DNA of 64,000 nucleotides, taken from Streptomyces sp. S.PB5 (GTDB lineage: Bacteria > Actinomycetota > Actinomycetes > Streptomycetales > Streptomycetaceae). The stretch is from assembly GCF_030403745.1 (NCBI RefSeq), contig NZ_JAQMWP010000002.1:186001-250000 (forward strand), given 5' to 3'. Positions 63,135 through 64,000 of the stretch are shown here, one piece after another; the first letter of the stretch is position 1, and each line of letters opens with the position of its first letter. The notes beneath the pieces were generated by a model that worked only from the letters and a program-made list of their open reading frames with translations, was not told the origin of the DNA and ran no database searches. The position numbers and the translations under genes were made by a program.

Positions 63135-63815
63135 CCTGGCCTCGCGGCCGGTCCGTCCCTAGGGTTGTCCCCGGGGGCGAGCCGGCCGCACAGGCTTGCC
63201 GCGGGCTGCCGATCACGGTCCGGGGCGGAGGGGGCGGCGAGTTGGATGCGGAGGCAGGCGAGGCGGCCCCGCCGCGGCCCGTGCCGCCGCCCCACCGGAC
63301 ATCGACGGCCCACCCTCCGCCGCCGAGCCGTTCCTCCGAGCGCACCGGCTCGATGGGAGCCTCATGTCCCCGCAGGTACTGCTCGGCGGACCGGCCGAAC
63401 TCCTTTGTCCGGCCTGCCTGTTCGCCCGACTGACGGGCGGGCTCTGCCCGGGCCGCTGGATGGAGCCGCCAGAGCCGCCCCGGCCGCTGGAGGTGTCGCC
63501 CGAGCCGTCCCCGCCGCTGATGAGCCGCCCGAACCGCCTTTGCCGCCCGGGGTGTCGCCGAGCTGCCGCCCCGGCCGCGGGGGTGTCGCCCGAGCTGCCC
63601 CCGCCGCTGATCCGCCACTGATGAGCTGCCCGAGCTGCATCCGCCGCTGGCGGTGTCGTCCGAGCCGTCCCCCGGCCGGGGATGTCGCCCGAGCTGCCCC
63701 GCCGCCGATGAGCCGCCCAAGCCGCCCCCGCCGCCAGATGAGCCGTCCGAGCCGCCCGCCCCCGCCCCCACCCCGACGCTCCGCCGCGCACCCCCCACCC
63801 CGGCCACACAACCCG
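63135..63815. repeat. Gene-poor tract with degenerate GC-rich repeats
   Basis: 680 bp without a convincing gene. From about 63490 to 63760, GGTGTCGCCCGAGCYGYCCC and GATGAGCCGCCCGAGCCGCC motifs recur at irregular 27-60 bp intervals, leaving Pro-rich (plus) and Gly-rich (minus) frames open. An 86-codon plus-strand frame at 63364 (MSPQVLLGGPAELLCPACLF) has a weak GGGAG upstream and runs into the repeats; I do not call it a gene. Confidence 0.6.
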
Positions 63816-64000
63816 TCACCCCACCAGCCGCAGCCGCTCCGCACACACCCCCACCCGCACCGACTGCCCCCACGTCAGCTCCAGCGCATCGCTCTCCATC
63901 CCGTCCCCGAACGCGATCAACCGCTCCGACTCGACCGTCAGCCGGAGCCGGGCCGAGGCCGACAGCTCGCCCGCCACCAGGGACGTACCGGTCGCGGGGG
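63816..64000 (-). CDS. 3' end of an unidentified gene
   Basis: A minus-strand frame enters from the window end and closes at 63816. The visible ~61 codons read LVAGELSASARLRLTVESER, then FGDGMESDALELTWGQSVRV, ending RLRLVG, with beta-strand-like alternation. I do not recognise the family from this piece. Codon use is normal for the window. Confidence 0.5.
   Translation of the reverse strand, partial: PATGTSLVAGELSASARLRLTVESERLIAFGDGMESDALELTWGQSVRVGVCAERLRLVG

Noticed and set aside
63364..63624. 86-codon frame MSPQVLLGGPAELLCPACLF...
   Set aside because: Weak RBS and the frame runs into degenerate repeats; no family recognised.

Overview
The window is about 71-73% GC by eye, with strong third-position G/C bias, dense genes, many ATGA/GTGA stop-start overlaps and typical actinomycete families (PF04672 methyltransferase, DUF4396, SepF-like, F420-dependent LLM oxidoreductase, Hen1/Pnkp). 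It reads as chromosomal DNA of a Streptomyces or close relative. I see no rRNA, tRNA, CRISPR array, insertion sequence, prophage or obvious biosynthetic megasynthase. Because of the GC content, almost every gene carries long open shadow frames on the other strand; these are left out.

Layout. 1-1.9 kb: end of an alpha/beta hydrolase and an MFS exporter. 1.9-6.1 kb: molybdate ABC transporter modABC (minus strand), a PPOX flavoprotein and a MerR-TOBE (molbindin) regulator. 6.2-14.9 kb: a surface or lipid-glycan type locus with a multi-span membrane protein, a membrane-anchored molybdopterin oxidoreductase, a small membrane protein, a SAM methyltransferase, a CofC-like nucleotidyltransferase, a GT2 glycosyltransferase, a two-component system and an NAD-dependent epimerase. 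It is interrupted by a non-coding array of about eight 58-bp degenerate tandem repeats. 15-20.4 kb: a flavodoxin-type oxidoreductase and a copper-handling group (DUF4396 protein, Tat multicopper oxidase, His-rich small proteins, a His-repeat membrane protein) with two CsoR-type operator palindromes. 20.4-25.7 kb: a TetR/DUF2218 divergent pair with a repeated operator, two small exported His/Cys proteins, a divergent cysteine-synthase-fold PLP enzyme and an overlapping MFS gene.

25.8-32 kb: GlxA-type regulator, gap, a tandem pair of secreted propeller-like proteins and a WGR/propeller protein. 32-42 kb: an unusual 1844-residue GltB-like glutamate synthase translationally coupled to a CysJ-like diflavin reductase, behind an iron-box promoter, then an aminotransferase and an FSP1/NDH-2-like flavoprotein. 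42-46.4 kb: katG-furA, then a Met-rich membrane protein and an ECF sigma factor. 46.4-53.5 kb: a YdiJ-like FAD/Fe-S dehydrogenase, a MarR/YceI divergent pair with twin operators, a large membrane protein, a small P-loop kinase and a nitrate reductase remnant. 53.6-59 kb: SepF-like protein, ATPase, MazG-like hydrolase, DUF6099-like protein, F420-type oxidoreductase and a methyltransferase. 59.1-63.1 kb: Hen1-Pnkp RNA repair operon. The window ends in a second GC-rich repeat tract and the 3' end of an unidentified minus-strand gene.

Three themes recur. (1) Metal and redox biology: molybdate uptake with a Mo enzyme, copper defence, iron-box control and furA-katG. (2) At least twelve genes have a TAnnnT or TAnnnC -10-like hexamer ending 6-7 nt before the start codon with no ribosome-binding site, predicting leaderless transcripts. 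(3) Four GC-rich degenerate minisatellites, two of them inside or at the edge of reading frames. The most unusual gene system is the GltB-like/diflavin-reductase pair, where a CysJ-type reductase sits where GltD would be expected.
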